The notes under the pieces: generated by a model
The model's input: only the letters and a program-made list of their open reading frames with translations
What the model was told of the DNA's origin: nothing
Databases searched by the model: none
In this document: in pieces, positions 63,321 to 64,000 of the stretch
How positions within the stretch are numbered: position 1 is the stretch's first letter
How the letters are laid out: every line of letters starts with the position of its first letter
Program-made: the position numbers and the translations under genes
DNA from: Planosporangium flavigriseum
GTDB lineage: Bacteria > Actinomycetota > Actinomycetes > Mycobacteriales > Micromonosporaceae
Assembly: GCF_011947225.1 (NCBI RefSeq)
Contig: NZ_JAATVW010000016.1
Span: forward strand, 1-64,000
DNA length: 64,000 bases
Direction of reading: 5' to 3'

Positions 63321-63330
63321 CGGAAAGGTC

Positions 63331-64000
63331 CTACCAGGCCCAGGCCTCGGGGCCCGGGCCGCCCTTGCCCACCGGCGGGAACAGCTCGTCGAGCCGGGCG
63401 AGGGTCTTCTCATCGAGCGTGATCTCCAGCGCGCGCAGGGAGTTGTCCAACTGCTCGACCGTACGGGGGCCGACGATCGGGGCGGTCACGCCCGGCCGGG
63501 ACAGCAGCCACGCCAGCGCCACGTCGGCCGGCTCGTGGCCCAGTTCGGCGGCGAGCTTCTCGTACGCCTCGATGGCCTCGCGGTTGGCCTCGAGGTCCTG
63601 GCTCGACCGGCCCTCGGTCGACCGCGACCCCGTGCCCTCCCGCCGCTTGCGGAGCGCGCCGGACAGCAGCCCGCCGTGCAGCGGCGACCAGGGGACGATG
63701 CCGATGCCGTACTCGATCGCGGCGGGCACGACCTCCAGTTCGACGTAACGGGTGAGCAGGTTGTAGATGCACTGCTCGCTCACCAGGCCGAGGAAGTGCC
63801 GCTTGGCGGCCGACTCCTGCGCCGCGACCAGGTGCCAGCCGGCGAAGTTCGAGGAGCCGACGTAGCGCACCTTGCCCTGCGCCACGAGGATCTCCATCGC
63901 CTGCCAGATCTCCTCCCACGGCGTGCTCCGCGAGACGTGGTGCATCTGGTACAGGTCGATCCAGTCGGTCTGCAGCCGGCGCAGCGACTCGTCGCAGGCG
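63331..64000 (-). CDS. aldo/keto reductase, 5' end beyond the window
   Basis: The final 223 residues of an AKR enzyme, reading in from the right edge as RLQTDWIDLYQMHHVSRSTP, then WQAMEILVAQGKVRYVGSSN and FAGWHLVAAQESAAKRHFLG. The second half has IVPWSPLHGGLLSGALRKRR and the NADP-binding C-terminus VGPRTVEQLDNSLRALEITL. The catalytic Tyr/Asp/Lys part is only partly visible, since the N-terminal third is cut off. Probably NADPH-dependent with an unknown carbonyl substrate; the group is close to the YajO/Tas-like and voltage-gated-channel-beta-like branches. Confidence 0.92.
   Translation of the reverse strand, partial: ACDESLRRLQTDWIDLYQMHHVSRSTPWEEIWQAMEILVAQGKVRYVGSSNFAGWHLVAAQESAAKRHFLGLVSEQCIYNLLTRYVELEVVPAAIEYGIGIVPWSPLHGGLLSGALRKRREGTGSRSTEGRSSQDLEANREAIEAYEKLAAELGHEPADVALAWLLSRPGVTAPIVGPRTVEQLDNSLRALEITLDEKTLARLDELFPPVGKGGPGPEAWAW

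Overview
The window is a 64 kb stretch of a high-GC actinomycete chromosome, most likely from the family Micromonosporaceae. This is inferred from GTG/ATG starts with strong AGGAGG sites, very G/C-rich third codon positions, and typical actinobacterial markers: a tadA-associated gene, an XPB-type helicase next to a helicase-associated protein, DUF3027 and DUF2530 proteins, futalosine-pathway menaquinone genes, DUF6230/DUF6114 partners and LPVTG surface proteins. It is mostly core chromosome with two small accessory patches. No plasmid origin, phage block, CRISPR array or large biosynthetic cluster is visible.

Layout. 1-2.8 kb: the tail of an upstream gene, a PAP2 phosphatase, then a patch with a small Cys-rich ORF, a frameshifted gene, a short GntR regulator and a small membrane protein, which looks like mobile-element debris. 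2.8-9.2 kb: stand-alone enzymes (DUF6098, VOC, sugar/H+ symporter, PPOX flavoprotein, LPVTG surface protein, NAD(P)HX dehydratase, histidine phosphatase, PaiB). 9.4-12.5 kb: a translationally coupled MacAB-like ABC system (lipoprotein adaptor, ATPase, permease). 12.5-17.1 kb: a tandem Rho_N-like protein, a two-domain VOC protein and the DUF6230-DUF6114 pair. 17.2-24 kb: DUF885 hydrolase, PHP phosphoesterase, mtnA, and a GT87-GT2 glycosyltransferase pair. 24.3-26.3 kb: tadA with its partner gene, deoD and tRNA-Ser(CGA).

26.3-32.1 kb is an island between two tRNA-Ser genes. It holds an LPVTG fibronectin-type protein, a chemoreceptor, a seven-blade YVTN propeller made of near-identical 126-bp repeats, and the C-terminal stub of a tyrosine integrase. 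Three copies of a TGAGACC-N5-TGAGACC-like motif lie in this interval, suggesting past integration and excision at the tRNA genes. After it come ffs (SRP RNA) and dnaX-GNAT-ybaB-recR, then a five-gene oligopeptide ABC importer (36.5-42.7 kb).

42.8-49.1 kb carries a secreted HNH nuclease, leuA (preceded by a leader ORF with three consecutive CTT leucine codons and a hairpin, read here as a candidate attenuator), a lipoprotein, and lysC-asd for the aspartate pathway. 49.2-56.3 kb has an XPB helicase (TTG start), an L,D-transpeptidase, a helicase-associated protein, a small conserved-looking 66-aa protein, a HAD hydrolase and a long cold-shock protein. 56.3-59.4 kb is an overlapping MFS-mqnB-mqnD operon for menaquinone synthesis through futalosine. 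The end holds DUF3027, DUF2530, a MarR-MFS pair with a visible operator, ThpR, and an aldo/keto reductase cut by the window edge. Many convergent junctions are closed by long perfect hairpins.
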